Assembly: GCA_000716465.1 (NCBI GenBank)
Contig: JNWL01000049.1
Span: 7,159-71,158 of the forward strand
Reading direction: 5' to 3'
Source of the DNA: Streptomyces bikiniensis
Lineage (GTDB): Bacteria > Actinomycetota > Actinomycetes > Streptomycetales > Streptomycetaceae
Length of the DNA: 64,000 nucleotides
The notes under the pieces are model-generated. The model made no database searches, had not been told where the DNA came from, and worked only from the letters and a program-made list of their open reading frames with translations. Below are positions 52,685-62,106 of the stretch, piece after piece. The translations under genes were made by a program, and so were the position numbers. Every line of letters begins with the position of its first letter. Positions within the stretch are counted from its first letter, which is position 1.

Positions 52685-53602
52685 GTGACCAGCACGCAGA
52701 CCTCCCCGCTCCGTTTCCTCAAGGGCCACGGCACCGAGAACGACTTCGTGATCGTCCCCGACGCGGAGAACGCCCTCGACCTGCCCCCCGCCGCCGTCGC
52801 CCGGCTCTGCGACCGGCGCGCCGGCATCGGGGGCGACGGGCTGCTGCACGTCGTGCGCAGCGCCGCCCATCCCGAGGCCCGGCACCTGGCCGACGAGGCC
52901 GAGTGGTTCATGGACTACCGCAACGCCGACGGCTCGGTCGCCGAGATGTGCGGGAACGGGGTCCGGGTCTTCGCCCGCTACCTGGAGCACGCCGGACACG
53001 TCACCGCCGGCGAGGTGCCCGTCGCCACCCGCGGCGGGGTCAAGCACGTGCACCTCGACAAGGACGGCTCCGTCACCGTGGCCATGGGCCGCGCGGTCCT
53101 CCCCGAGGCCGCCGCCACGATCACCGTCGACGGCCGCAGCTGGCCCTCCCGCAACGTCAACATGGGCAACCCCCACGCGGTCGCCTTCGTCGAGGACCTC
53201 GACCACGCGGGGACCCTGTCCACCGAGCCCGCCTACGCCCCCGCCTCGGTCTACCCGGACGGGGTGAACATCGAGTTCGTCGTCGACCGGGGCCCCCGCC
53301 ACGTCGCCATGCGGGTCCACGAGCGCGGCGCCGCCGAGACCCGCTCCTGCGGCACGGGCGCGTGCGCCGTCGCCGTCGCCGCCGCCCGCCGCGACGGCGC
53401 CGATCCCGCCGAGAGCGGCACCCCCGTCACGTACATCGTCGACGTCCTCGGCGGGACCCTGGTCATCACCGAGCACCCCGACGGGCGGATCGACATGACC
53501 GGCCCGGCCGTCATCGTTGCCGAGGGCACCGTCGACCCCGCCTGGCTGGCCACGGGCCCCGGGAACGCCGCAGCCGCCGGAATCGAAACGGTCAACGACT
53601 GA
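52685..53602 (+). CDS. dapF: Diaminopimelate epimerase DapF
   Basis: A 305-residue cofactor-independent epimerase converting LL- to meso-diaminopimelate for lysine synthesis. Streptomyces walls contain mainly the LL form, so this acts mostly in the lysine branch. The two catalytic Cys lie in AEMCGNGVR (near residue 85) and ETRSCGTGA (near residue 222). NVNMGNPHAV and GVNIEFV are also conserved. TACAGT (52672-52677) ends 7 nt before GTG 52685, and there is no RBS. Confidence 0.95.
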   Translation: MTSTQTSPLRFLKGHGTENDFVIVPDAENALDLPPAAVARLCDRRAGIGGDGLLHVVRSAAHPEARHLADEAEWFMDYRNADGSVAEMCGNGVRVFARYLEHAGHVTAGEVPVATRGGVKHVHLDKDGSVTVAMGRAVLPEAAATITVDGRSWPSRNVNMGNPHAVAFVEDLDHAGTLSTEPAYAPASVYPDGVNIEFVVDRGPRHVAMRVHERGAAETRSCGTGACAVAVAAARRDGADPAESGTPVTYIVDVLGGTLVITEHPDGRIDMTGPAVIVAEGTVDPAWLATGPGNAAAAGIETVND

Positions 53603-53739
53603 ATTATCGCTCGAATGGGTGATCCGTTTCACGCTGAGCGAGAGCGTGACTGCGCCGCGTGGTGGGGTCGGTAGCATCAAGCACCGGCCCCCGGGCACGC
53701 CTGGCCCGCCCACCGCCGGTCTGTCGCCGGAGGTGCCCC

Positions 53740-56184
53740 ATGAGCGCAGAGGCCACCAACCCTGTGAGCGAGGCGGAGGACGCCGCCACCGACACGACCG
53801 TCCGCAGACGCGGACGCGCCCGCATCGACCTGCGCCGGCTCGGCCGCGCCGCCCTGCTCGGCGCCACCGCCGGACCGGCCCCCCGCGACCGGCTGCCCGA
53901 CGCCATCGGCCACGTGGCCGAGGCGCACCGGGCCCACCATCCCGAGGCCGACCTGACGGTGCTGCGCCGGGCGTACGTCCTGGCCGAGTCCTCGCACCGG
54001 GGCCAGTTCCGCAAGAGCGGCGAGCCGTACATCACCCACCCGCTCGCGGTCACCCTCATCCTGGCCGAGCTCGGCGCCGAGACCACCACCCTGACCGCCT
54101 CCCTCCTCCACGACACCGTCGAGGACACCGATGTGACGCTCGATCAGGTGCGCCGGGAGTTCGGCCCCGAGGTCGCCTACCTCGTCGACGGCGTCACCAA
54201 GGTCGAGAAGATCGACTACGGCGCCGCCGCCGAACCCGAGACCTTCCGCAAGATGCTCGTCGCCACCGGCAACGACGTCCGGGTCATGTCGATCAAACTC
54301 GCCGACCGCCTCCACAACATGCGCACCCTCGGCGTGATGCGCCCCGAGAAACAGGCCCGGATCGCCAAGGTCACCCGGGACGTCCTCATCCCGCTCGCGG
54401 AACGGCTCGGCGTCCAGGCCCTCAAGACCGAGCTGGAGGACCTGGTCTTCGCCATCCTCCACCCCGAGGAGTACGAGGCCACGCGCGCGCTCATCGCCGG
54501 CAACCCGCACGCCCCCGACGCGCTCGGCGCCGTCGCGGAACAGGTCGACGCCGTCCTGCGCGAGGCCGGCATCGGCGCCGAAGTCCTCGTCAGGCCGCGG
54601 CACTTCGTCTCCGTCCACCGCGTCCGCCTCAAGCGCGGCGAGCTGCGCGGCTGCGACTTCGGCCGTCTCCTCGTGCTCGTCGCCGAGGACGCCGACTGCT
54701 ACGCGGTCCTCGGTGAGCTGCACACCTGCTTCACCCCGGTGATCTCCGAGTTCAAGGACTTCATCGCAGCGCCCAAGTTCAACCTGTACCAGTCCCTGCA
54801 CACCGCCGTGGCCGCCCCCGACGGGGCCATGGCCGAGGTCCTCATCCGGACGCACCGGATGCACAAGGTCGCGGAGGCGGGGGTCGTCGCCCTCGGCAAC
54901 CCGCACGTGGGCCAGGAGGCCGCCGAGCAGCCGGAGGGCGCGGCGCTTCCGGCGTCCCCCGTGTCTCCCGCGCCCTCGGCGTCCCCCGCGTCCCCGGCGG
55001 CGTCCCCCGCGTCCCCGGCGGCGCCCCTCGCGTCCCCGGCGACCGAGGACGGCGAGCGCGTCGACCCCACCCGCCCCGGCTGGCTCTCCCGCCTCCTCGA
55101 CTGGCAGCAGTCCGCCCCCGACCCGGACACCTTCTGGACCTCCCTGCGCGCCGACCTCGCCGAGGACGACGAGATCACCGTCTTCCGCGCCGACGGCAGC
55201 GCGCCCGGCACGATCAGCCTGCCCGCCGGCGCCAGCTGCATCGACGCCGCCTACGCCCAGCACGGCGAGGCCGCCCACGCCTGTCTCGGCGCCCGCGTCA
55301 ACGGGCGCCTCGCACCCCTGAGCACCGTCCTGGGCGACGGCGACACCGTGCAGCTGCTGCTCGCGCAGGACCCCGTGTCCGGCCCGTCCCCGGAGTGGCT
55401 GGACCACGCCCGTACCCCCGCCGCCCGGATCGCCATCGCGGGGTGGCTGCGGGACCACCCGGAGAGCACCGAAACCACCACCCCCGGACCCGGTCCCCGC
55501 CCCACCGCCTTCCGCCCCGCCGATCTCCGGCCCGATGCCCGAGCCACCGATCCCCGCTCCACCGGCCCCCGGCCCGATGCCCGAGCCGCCGGCGCCGGGC
55601 CCCATGCCCCGACCGATCCCCGGCCCGGCGCCCGCTCCCGCTTCCACCCGGAGCCCAGGCCCGAGCCCCGCCCGGCCGCCGACCCCCGCTCCGGCACCGG
55701 GCTCCACGCCGAGCTCCACGCCGACCTGGACGGCGAGCAGCCCGCCGCCGTCCGGCCCGCCGGGTGCTGCACCCCCGTACCCCCCGACGAGATCACCGGC
55801 TTCCGGGTCCGCGGCGGATCGGTCACCGTCCACCGCTCCGGCTGCGCCTCCGCCGACGCCATGCGCCGGGTCGGCCGCGCGCCCGTCACCGTCCGCTGGG
55901 GCGACACCGCCCAGGGCAGGGTCACCCTCGTGGCCGAGTCCTTCGGCCGGCCCGGACTCCTCGCCGACCTCACCGAGGCCATCGCCACCGCCGGGGCCGC
56001 GGTCGTCTCCGCGACCGTCGAGCCGCCCAGCGAACAGCGGGTCCGCCACACGTACACCCTCCACCTCCCCGACGCGGCCGAGCTCCCCGCCCTCATGCGG
56101 GCCATGCGGGACGTGCCGGGGGTGTACGACGTGAGCCGCGCCCGCCATCGCGCGTCACCCCGCCCCCGCCCGCGCCGGAGCTGA
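53740..56184 (+). CDS. rshA: RelA/SpoT-family protein (RshA-like) with large low-complexity inserts
   Basis: An 814-residue alarmone enzyme. The HD hydrolase domain is intact (ESSHRGQFRKSGEPYITHP, LLHDTVEDT, LADRLHNMRTL). The synthetase domain retains the Glu of EVLIRT and the YQSLHT loop. The usual RPKHxYSIYxK reads RPRHFVSVHRV and the DLxxIR strand reads CDFGRLLVLV. A Ser/Pro/Ala repeat (about residues 405-440), a TGS domain (~485-545), a long Pro/Arg-rich insert (~580-660) and an ACT domain follow. ATG 53740 has GGAGGT at 53729-53734. Position after dapF matches S. coelicolor rshA. Confidence 0.88.
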   Translation: MSAEATNPVSEAEDAATDTTVRRRGRARIDLRRLGRAALLGATAGPAPRDRLPDAIGHVAEAHRAHHPEADLTVLRRAYVLAESSHRGQFRKSGEPYITHPLAVTLILAELGAETTTLTASLLHDTVEDTDVTLDQVRREFGPEVAYLVDGVTKVEKIDYGAAAEPETFRKMLVATGNDVRVMSIKLADRLHNMRTLGVMRPEKQARIAKVTRDVLIPLAERLGVQALKTELEDLVFAILHPEEYEATRALIAGNPHAPDALGAVAEQVDAVLREAGIGAEVLVRPRHFVSVHRVRLKRGELRGCDFGRLLVLVAEDADCYAVLGELHTCFTPVISEFKDFIAAPKFNLYQSLHTAVAAPDGAMAEVLIRTHRMHKVAEAGVVALGNPHVGQEAAEQPEGAALPASPVSPAPSASPASPAASPASPAAPLASPATEDGERVDPTRPGWLSRLLDWQQSAPDPDTFWTSLRADLAEDDEITVFRADGSAPGTISLPAGASCIDAAYAQHGEAAHACLGARVNGRLAPLSTVLGDGDTVQLLLAQDPVSGPSPEWLDHARTPAARIAIAGWLRDHPESTETTTPGPGPRPTAFRPADLRPDARATDPRSTGPRPDARAAGAGPHAPTDPRPGARSRFHPEPRPEPRPAADPRSGTGLHAELHADLDGEQPAAVRPAGCCTPVPPDEITGFRVRGGSVTVHRSGCASADAMRRVGRAPVTVRWGDTAQGRVTLVAESFGRPGLLADLTEAIATAGAAVVSATVEPPSEQRVRHTYTLHLPDAAELPALMRAMRDVPGVYDVSRARHRASPRPRPRRS

Positions 56185-56347
56185 GGGAACGGCGACCGTG
56201 ACCGGGCGGAAGGAGCCCGTGACCGACCGGGACCGGCAGGTGCCGTCCGGGCGTGACCCCCTTCGGGTGGCGGGCGGGCGAGCCGCCCCGGCGCGCGGCG
56301 AAAGCCCTGGTAGCCGTAGGGCCAGTCCTCCGGAAAGGCCCTGGCCC

Positions 56348-57883
56348 ATGCCGTTCGCCCGATCCCCCGTGCCGTTCAACCACGCCCCCCTGCCGTTCGA
56401 CCGCGCGCCCCTGCCGCCCCGTGCCCGGTGGCTCCGCTCCGCCGCCCTGGTCGCCTCCTCGGCCGGGCTCGTCGCCGCCGGGCTGCCCGCCCCCGCGCCG
56501 CTCGGCATCGGCGACCCGCTCTTCCCGCACCTCGGCAACCCGGGCTACGACGTCCTCGCGTACACCCTCGACGTCGCGTACCCCGGCGCGAACACGAAGC
56601 CGCTCTCCGCCGTGACCCGGATCGACGCGCTCGTCACCGACGACCTGGAGCGGATCAACCTCGACTTCACCCACGGCGAGGTCTCCGCCGTCACCGTCGA
56701 CGGCCGCCCCGCCGCGTACACCAGCAGCGGCGAGGACCTGGTGATCACCCCCGCCGCGCCCGTCGAAGCGGGCGAACCGGTCCGGATCACCGTCACCCAC
56801 ACCAGCGACCCCTCCGGCCCCGCCGACACCGGCGGCTGGGTCCGCACCGGCGACGGCCTCGCCATGGCCAACCAGGCCGACGCCGCCCACCGGGTCTTCC
56901 CGTCCAACGACCACCCGGCGGACAAGGCGTACTTCACCTTCCGGATCACCGTCCCCGACGGCCTCACCGCCGTCGCCAACGGCCTGCCCGCCGGTCGCGT
57001 CCGCCACGGCTCCACCACCACCTGGACCTACCGCACCCGCCACCCCATGGCCACCGAGCTGGCCCAGATCTCCATCGGCCGCTCCGCCGTCGTCCACCGC
57101 GCGGGACCCCACGGACTGCCCCTGCGGGACGTGGTGCCCACCGCCGACCGGGAGCTCCTGGAACCCTGGCTCCGCAGGACGCCGGCCCACATGGAGTGGA
57201 TGGAGCGGCAGGTCGGCCCGTACCCCTTCGAGACGTACGGCGTGCTCGTCGCCGACGCCACCACCGGCTTCGAGCTGGAGACCCAGACCCTCTCGCTCTT
57301 CGAGCGCCGCCTCTTCGCGGACCGGACCCTCCCCGAGTGGTACGTCGACTCGATCATGGTCCACGAGCTGGCCCACCAGTGGTTCGGCAACAGCGTCTCG
57401 CCCCGCAGCTGGTCCGACCTGTGGCTCAACGAGGGGCACGCGAGCTGGTACGAGGCCCTGTACGCCGAGGAGACCGCCGGCCGGTCCCTGGAGCGGCGCA
57501 TGAAGGCCGCCTACGCCGCCTCCGACGGGTGGCGGGCGGCCGGCGGACCCCCGGCCGCCCCCGAGCCCCCCTCGCCGGACCACAAGATCAGCCTCTTCCG
57601 GCCCGTCGTCTACGACGGCAGCTCCCTGGTCCTCTACGCGCTCCGCCAGGAGATCGGCACCGCCGCCTTCCAGCGCCTGGAGCGCGCCTGGGTCGCCCGG
57701 TACCGCAACGGGAACGCCGCCACCGCCGACTTCGTCGCCCTGGCCGGCCGGACCGCCGGACGCGACCTCACCGGCTTCTTCCAGGGCTGGCTGTACGGCG
57801 AGAAGACCCCGCCCATGCCCGGCCACCCGGACTGGCGCAGCAACCCGGCGGGCGGCGCGGGAGGCGCCCCGAAACCCGGATGA
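56348..57883 (+). CDS. M1-family secreted metallopeptidase
   Basis: A 511-residue aminopeptidase-N-like protein. An N-terminal Pro/Arg-rich stretch precedes a signal-like helix (AALVASSAGLVAAGLPAPA). The M1 N-terminal sheet domain follows, then the zinc site HELAHQWFGN with the third ligand in LWLNEGHASWYE (about residues 336-372). The exopeptidase GAMEN motif is replaced by TTGFELETQT, as in other actinobacterial members. ATG 56348 is chosen because the codons before it (gaa, agc, cct, ggt) are unlike local coding sequence; GTG 56198 is an alternative. Confidence 0.83.
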   Translation: MPFARSPVPFNHAPLPFDRAPLPPRARWLRSAALVASSAGLVAAGLPAPAPLGIGDPLFPHLGNPGYDVLAYTLDVAYPGANTKPLSAVTRIDALVTDDLERINLDFTHGEVSAVTVDGRPAAYTSSGEDLVITPAAPVEAGEPVRITVTHTSDPSGPADTGGWVRTGDGLAMANQADAAHRVFPSNDHPADKAYFTFRITVPDGLTAVANGLPAGRVRHGSTTTWTYRTRHPMATELAQISIGRSAVVHRAGPHGLPLRDVVPTADRELLEPWLRRTPAHMEWMERQVGPYPFETYGVLVADATTGFELETQTLSLFERRLFADRTLPEWYVDSIMVHELAHQWFGNSVSPRSWSDLWLNEGHASWYEALYAEETAGRSLERRMKAAYAASDGWRAAGGPPAAPEPPSPDHKISLFRPVVYDGSSLVLYALRQEIGTAAFQRLERAWVARYRNGNAATADFVALAGRTAGRDLTGFFQGWLYGEKTPPMPGHPDWRSNPAGGAGGAPKPG

Positions 57884-58006
57884 CGGACCCCGGCGGGGCG
57901 TGTCACCATCGTCCGGTCGGCGAGGCGGCCGGGGCCCGGGAATCTTCCGGCGCCCGCGCGCGTTGTCACCGTCACACACCTGTTTCTCCTCAGACGTAAG
58001 GATCCA

Positions 58007-59500
58007 ATGACCTCCTCTTCATCCCCTTCCCAGGACAACCAGAGCTTCGCGGAGACGAGCCGTACCGAGAGCCTTCGGGCCGATGCCCTGATGGAAGAGG
58101 ACGTCGCCTGGAGCCACGAGATCGACGGAGAGCGGGACGGCGACCAGTTCGACCGCTCCGAGCGCGCGGCCCTGCGCCGTGTCGCCGGCCTCTCCACCGA
58201 GCTCGAGGACGTCACCGAGGTCGAGTACCGCCAGCTGCGCCTGGAGCGCGTCGTGCTGGTCGGCGTCTGGACCTCGGGGACCGTGCAGGACGCCGAGAAC
58301 TCCCTCGCGGAGCTCGCGGCCCTCGCCGAGACGGCGGGCGCCCTCGTGCTCGACGGCGTGATCCAGCGCCGCGACAAGCCGGACCCGGCCACCTTCATCG
58401 GCTCGGGCAAGGCGCGCGAGCTGCGGGACATCGTGGTCGAGACCGGCGCCGACACCGTCGTCTGCGACGGCGAGCTCAGCCCCGGCCAGCTCATCGCCCT
58501 CGAAGACGTCGTCAAGGTGAAGGTGGTCGACCGGACCGCCCTCATCCTCGACATCTTCGCCCAGCACGCCAAGTCCCGAGAGGGCAAGGCGCAGGTCGCG
58601 CTCGCGCAGATGCAGTACATGCTGCCGCGGCTGCGCGGCTGGGGCCAGTCGCTCTCCCGGCAGATGGGCGGCGGCGGCGGTGGCGGCATGGCCACCCGCG
58701 GCCCCGGTGAGACCAAGATCGAGACCGACCGGCGCCGCATCCGCGAGAAGATGGCGAAGATGCGCCGGGAGATCGCCGAGATGAAGACCGGCCGCGACAT
58801 CAAGCGGCAGGAGCGGCGCAGGAACAACGTGCCGTCGGTCGCCATCGCGGGATACACCAACGCCGGCAAGTCCTCCCTGCTCAACCGGCTCACGGGCGCG
58901 GGCGTCCTCGTGGAGAACGCGCTGTTCGCCACGCTCGACCCGACCGTCCGCCGGGCCGAGACGCCCACCGGCCGGGTCTACACCCTGGCCGACACGGTCG
59001 GCTTCGTCCGGCACCTTCCGCACCACCTGGTCGAGGCGTTCCGCTCCACCATGGAGGAGGTCGGCGACTCCGACCTCATCCTGCACGTGGTGGACGGCTC
59101 GCACCCCGCCCCGGAGGAGCAGCTGGCCGCCGTGCGCGAGGTCTTCCGGGACGTCGGCGCGGTGAACGTGCCGGAGATCGTCGTCATCAACAAGGCGGAC
59201 GCGGCGGACCCCCTGGTCCTCCAGCGCCTGCTGCGGGTGGAGAAGCACTCCATCGCGGTCTCGGCCCGCTCGGGCCGGGGCATCGAGGAACTGCTCGCGC
59301 TCATCGACGCCGAACTGCCGCGCCCGAAGGTCGAGATCGAGGCCCTCGTGCCGTACACGCAGGGCGGTCTGGTCTCGCGGGTCCACGCCGAGGGCGAGCT
59401 GGAGTCCGAGGAGCACACCCCCGAGGGCACCCTGCTCAAGGCCAGGGTGCACGAGGAACTGGCGGCGCTCCTGGCGCCGTTCGTGCCCGCCGCGCACTGA
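58007..59500 (+). CDS. hflX: GTPase HflX
   Basis: A 497-residue translational GTPase that splits stalled 70S and 100S ribosomes. The HflX N-domain ends in the Gly-rich GGGGGGGMATRGPGETKIE region. The G domain has G1 GYTNAGKSSL, G2/G3 DPTVRRAE and LADTVGFVRHLP, G4 NKAD and G5 SARSG. A C-terminal domain closes it. ATG 58007 follows AAGGA (57998-58002). It ends at a strong terminator. The acidic first ~50 residues are an actinobacterial extension. Confidence 0.95.
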   Translation: MTSSSSPSQDNQSFAETSRTESLRADALMEEDVAWSHEIDGERDGDQFDRSERAALRRVAGLSTELEDVTEVEYRQLRLERVVLVGVWTSGTVQDAENSLAELAALAETAGALVLDGVIQRRDKPDPATFIGSGKARELRDIVVETGADTVVCDGELSPGQLIALEDVVKVKVVDRTALILDIFAQHAKSREGKAQVALAQMQYMLPRLRGWGQSLSRQMGGGGGGGMATRGPGETKIETDRRRIREKMAKMRREIAEMKTGRDIKRQERRRNNVPSVAIAGYTNAGKSSLLNRLTGAGVLVENALFATLDPTVRRAETPTGRVYTLADTVGFVRHLPHHLVEAFRSTMEEVGDSDLILHVVDGSHPAPEEQLAAVREVFRDVGAVNVPEIVVINKADAADPLVLQRLLRVEKHSIAVSARSGRGIEELLALIDAELPRPKVEIEALVPYTQGGLVSRVHAEGELESEEHTPEGTLLKARVHEELAALLAPFVPAAH

Positions 59501-59518
59501 CGGTCCCGCACCTCACGC

Positions 59519-59568
59519 GCCGAAGGCGCCGGCCTCCTCCCTTCCGGGAGGGGACCGGCGCCTTCGGC
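59519..59568. terminator. Bidirectional terminator after hflX
   Basis: A 14-bp perfect inverted repeat (gccgaaggcgccgg / ccggcgccttcggc) encloses a second smaller hairpin (cctccc / gggagg). It lies between hflX and the convergent protease gene. Confidence 0.85.
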
Positions 59569-59602
59569 CGTTCCACGTGCCGCGGGATCTGTGTGCCGCG
59601 CG

Positions 59603-60775
59603 TCAGCGGGCGAACTTCTTGCTGACCATCTCGTGGGCCGCCTTGGCGCCGCTGCCGAGCTGCGGCCCGGCGAGCCAGCCGTTGCGGCCGGCCGGGCCGA
59701 TCGAGGTGTTCGAGACCAGCGCCGTCTTCCCGTTCGGCAGCACCCGGAACCAGCCGCCGCCGGACGAGCCCGCCGTCATCGTGCAGCCGATCCGGTACAT
59801 CACCGGGGTCGCGGGCGCCGTGGTGTACCGCGTCGCCCGGTCCAGGCACTTGTGCATGATCACACCGTCGTACGGGGCGGCCTGCGGGTATCCCCAGGCG
59901 CCGATCGTCCCGGCCCGCGCGGGCGCAGGGGCGGAGAAGTCGACCGGCAGGGCGGCGCCGACGGTCTCCTCCAGGGACTTGGTCCCCCGCTGCGGCTTCA
60001 CGTGCAGCACGGCGTAGTCGTACGGCCAGGCCTGATCGGTGCCGCCGGACTTGATCCACTCGCCCGAGGTCACGGCCCAGTCGGCCCAGTACTGGCCGTA
60101 CGGGTACACCTCGTGCGGCTTCGCGTTGCGCAGCGCGGCGGGGGACTTGCCCCGGTCGTTGTACGCGGGCACGAAGGTGATGTTGCGGTACCAGCCGCCC
60201 TTCCTGCCCGCGTGGACGCAGTGTCCGGCCGTCCAGACCAGGTTCGACTTCCCGGGCCGGCGGGGGTCCTTCACGATGGTGCCGGAGCAGACCATGTGGC
60301 CCTGCGGCGCGTCGAAGAAGATCTTGCCGACCGGGGCCGCGTTGCGGTGGTACGGCGTCTTCTCGCGCTGCGCCTGCACGGGCCGGGGCACCGGATCGCT
60401 GCCACTGGCACCGGCCTGGGTGGCGATCGTCTGCTCCGGGCTCTTGGCGGACTGCATGCGCGCCGGGTCCCAGAGCCCCTCGATCACCGGGTTGACGAAG
60501 TCCTCGGCCTCACGCAGCCAGGTCTCGCGGTCCCAGTTCTTCCACTCGCCGTTCTTCCAGCCGTCGAGGTCGACGCCGCGCTTCTTCAGCTTGTCGGCGA
60601 GGTCCTCGGTGAGGTCGGAGCCGCCGTCACCGGCGTCGGCAGCGGGCGCGGAACTGCTCGCCCCGCCGGCCGGCTTGTCGACGGCCGGGGTCTCGGTGGG
60701 CCCGCAGGCCGTGGCCGTCAGCGCGAGCGCCGCGGCCAGGCCGAGGGCCGCGGGTATGGGTCGTACGGAGCGCAT
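59603..60775 (-). CDS. Trypsin-like serine protease lipoprotein (copy 1)
   Basis: A 390-residue exported lipoprotein: signal peptide with lipobox LTATACGPT, mature from Cys near residue 24. A conserved N-terminal helical segment (GWKNGEWKNWDRETWLREAE ... DPARMQSA) precedes a chymotrypsin-fold domain with VWTAGHCVHAG (His), WPYDYAVLHV (Asp) and MTAGSSGGGW (Ser). About 55-60 percent identical by eye to the next gene upstream, so it is a tandem duplicate. No RBS-coupled operon is evident; 155 nt separate the copies. Confidence 0.88.
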   Translation of the reverse strand: MRSVRPIPAALGLAAALALTATACGPTETPAVDKPAGGASSSAPAADAGDGGSDLTEDLADKLKKRGVDLDGWKNGEWKNWDRETWLREAEDFVNPVIEGLWDPARMQSAKSPEQTIATQAGASGSDPVPRPVQAQREKTPYHRNAAPVGKIFFDAPQGHMVCSGTIVKDPRRPGKSNLVWTAGHCVHAGRKGGWYRNITFVPAYNDRGKSPAALRNAKPHEVYPYGQYWADWAVTSGEWIKSGGTDQAWPYDYAVLHVKPQRGTKSLEETVGAALPVDFSAPAPARAGTIGAWGYPQAAPYDGVIMHKCLDRATRYTTAPATPVMYRIGCTMTAGSSGGGWFRVLPNGKTALVSNTSIGPAGRNGWLAGPQLGSGAKAAHEMVSKKFAR

Positions 60776-60832
60776 GTGGTGATTTCCCCCTGAGGTGTCT
60801 ACTGCTGGGATGCCCGGCCGGAACGGGCGCCC

Positions 60833-60886
60833 GTGTCGAGACGGGTCCCTGTGCCGAGACGGGTCCCTGTGCCGAGACGGGCGCGA
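60833..60886. repeat. 18-bp tandem repeat, three units
   Basis: gtgYcgagacgggtccct is repeated at 60833-60850 and 60851-60868, with a diverged third unit at 60869-60886. It lies between the two protease genes. Confidence 0.85.
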
Positions 60887-60930
60887 CATGGGTGGAGGCG
60901 GGACCCGGGGGCCCCGCCTCCGTGCCGGGC

Positions 60931-62106
60931 CTACTGGCCGGCGTACTTCTTGCTGACCTCGTCGAAGATGCCCTTGGCCTCCGGGCCCAGGCGCGGGCCC
61001 GCGAGCCAGCCCGCCGACGCCGGGCCGATCGAGGTGTTCGAGACCAGCGCCGGCTTGCCGTCGCCGCCCTTGCCCACCCAGCCGCCGCCGGACGAACCGC
61101 CGGTCATGGTGCAGCCGATGCGGTACATCGTCGGCTGGTTCGCCTTCAGGGACAGCCGGCCCGGCTTGTCCTGGCACTGGAACATCTTCTGGCCGTCGAA
61201 CGGCGCCGCCGCCGGATAACCGGTCGCCGTCAGACTCGCGATCTTCGGCACGGCGGGCGCGTTGAACTCCACCGGAAGCGCCGAACCGACCGTCTCCTCC
61301 AGGGACTTGCCCGAGGAGCCCTTCTCCGGCGTCACCTTGATGACCGCGAAGTCGTAGGGAGCGCCCGCGCCGCCCGTGCTCGCGCCCTCGGCGATCCACT
61401 GGTCGGAGGTCTTGACCCACTCCGCCCACCACACGCCGTACGGGGCGATCTGCTCCCGCGTCGCCTTCTCCAGGGCGGAGGTCGCCAGCGCCGAGTCGTT
61501 GTACGAGGGCACGAAGGCGATGTTGCGGTACCAGCCGCCCTTCTTCCCCTTGTGCACGCAGTGCCCGGCCGTCCAGACCATGTTGGACTTGCCCGGGTGC
61601 GCCGGGTCCTTCACGACCGTGGCCGAGCAGACCATGGAGCCCTCGGGGCCGTCGAAGAAGACCTTTCCGGACTCGGGGGCGTTGTCGTGGTACTTCGCGT
61701 CCACGGCCTTCGCCCGCACCGGGTCCGGAGCCGGGTCGGTGACGCCCTTGTCGCCCGAGATGTCCTCCTCCTCGACCGGCTTGTCGGGGCGCTCGGCCTC
61801 CCGCATCCGGTCCGGGTTCCAGAGGTCCTCGATGATCGGGTTGACGAAGTCCTTGGCCTCACGCAGCCACTTGTCGCGGTCCCAGTTCTTCCACTCGCCG
61901 TTGCGCCACTTGTCGAGGTCGATCCCGTGTTCCTTCAGGCGGTCCTTCAGGTCCTCCGGAATCTTGATCTTCTCGGCCGGGTTCAGGCTCGCGGGGGCAC
62001 TGGGCTTGTCCCCCGCGTTCTCCTCGCTCGGCCCGCAGGACGTAACGGTGAGCGTCAGCGCCGCGACGGCGGAAGCCGCCGTCAGCAGCGGACGAATCGA
62101 TCGCAT
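60931..62106 (-). CDS. Trypsin-like serine protease lipoprotein (copy 2)
   Basis: A 391-residue paralogue of the neighbouring gene with the same order of parts. It has lipobox LTVTSCGPS, the WRNGEWKNWDRDKWLREAK segment, catalytic His in VWTAGHCVHKG, Asp in APYDFAVIKV and Ser in MTGGSSGGGW. Differences concentrate in the linker (residues ~28-55, ~105-130). Probably surface-anchored proteolysis; targets are unknown. Confidence 0.88.
   Translation of the reverse strand: MRSIRPLLTAASAVAALTLTVTSCGPSEENAGDKPSAPASLNPAEKIKIPEDLKDRLKEHGIDLDKWRNGEWKNWDRDKWLREAKDFVNPIIEDLWNPDRMREAERPDKPVEEEDISGDKGVTDPAPDPVRAKAVDAKYHDNAPESGKVFFDGPEGSMVCSATVVKDPAHPGKSNMVWTAGHCVHKGKKGGWYRNIAFVPSYNDSALATSALEKATREQIAPYGVWWAEWVKTSDQWIAEGASTGGAGAPYDFAVIKVTPEKGSSGKSLEETVGSALPVEFNAPAVPKIASLTATGYPAAAPFDGQKMFQCQDKPGRLSLKANQPTMYRIGCTMTGGSSGGGWVGKGGDGKPALVSNTSIGPASAGWLAGPRLGPEAKGIFDEVSKKYAGQ

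Noticed and set aside
56198..56347. GTG 56198 as start of the M1 peptidase
   Set aside because: It is not excluded. The codons just before ATG 56348 are atypical (gaa, agc, cct, ggt, cgt, agg), while the protein from 56348 still has a signal-like helix, so the shorter form is preferred.
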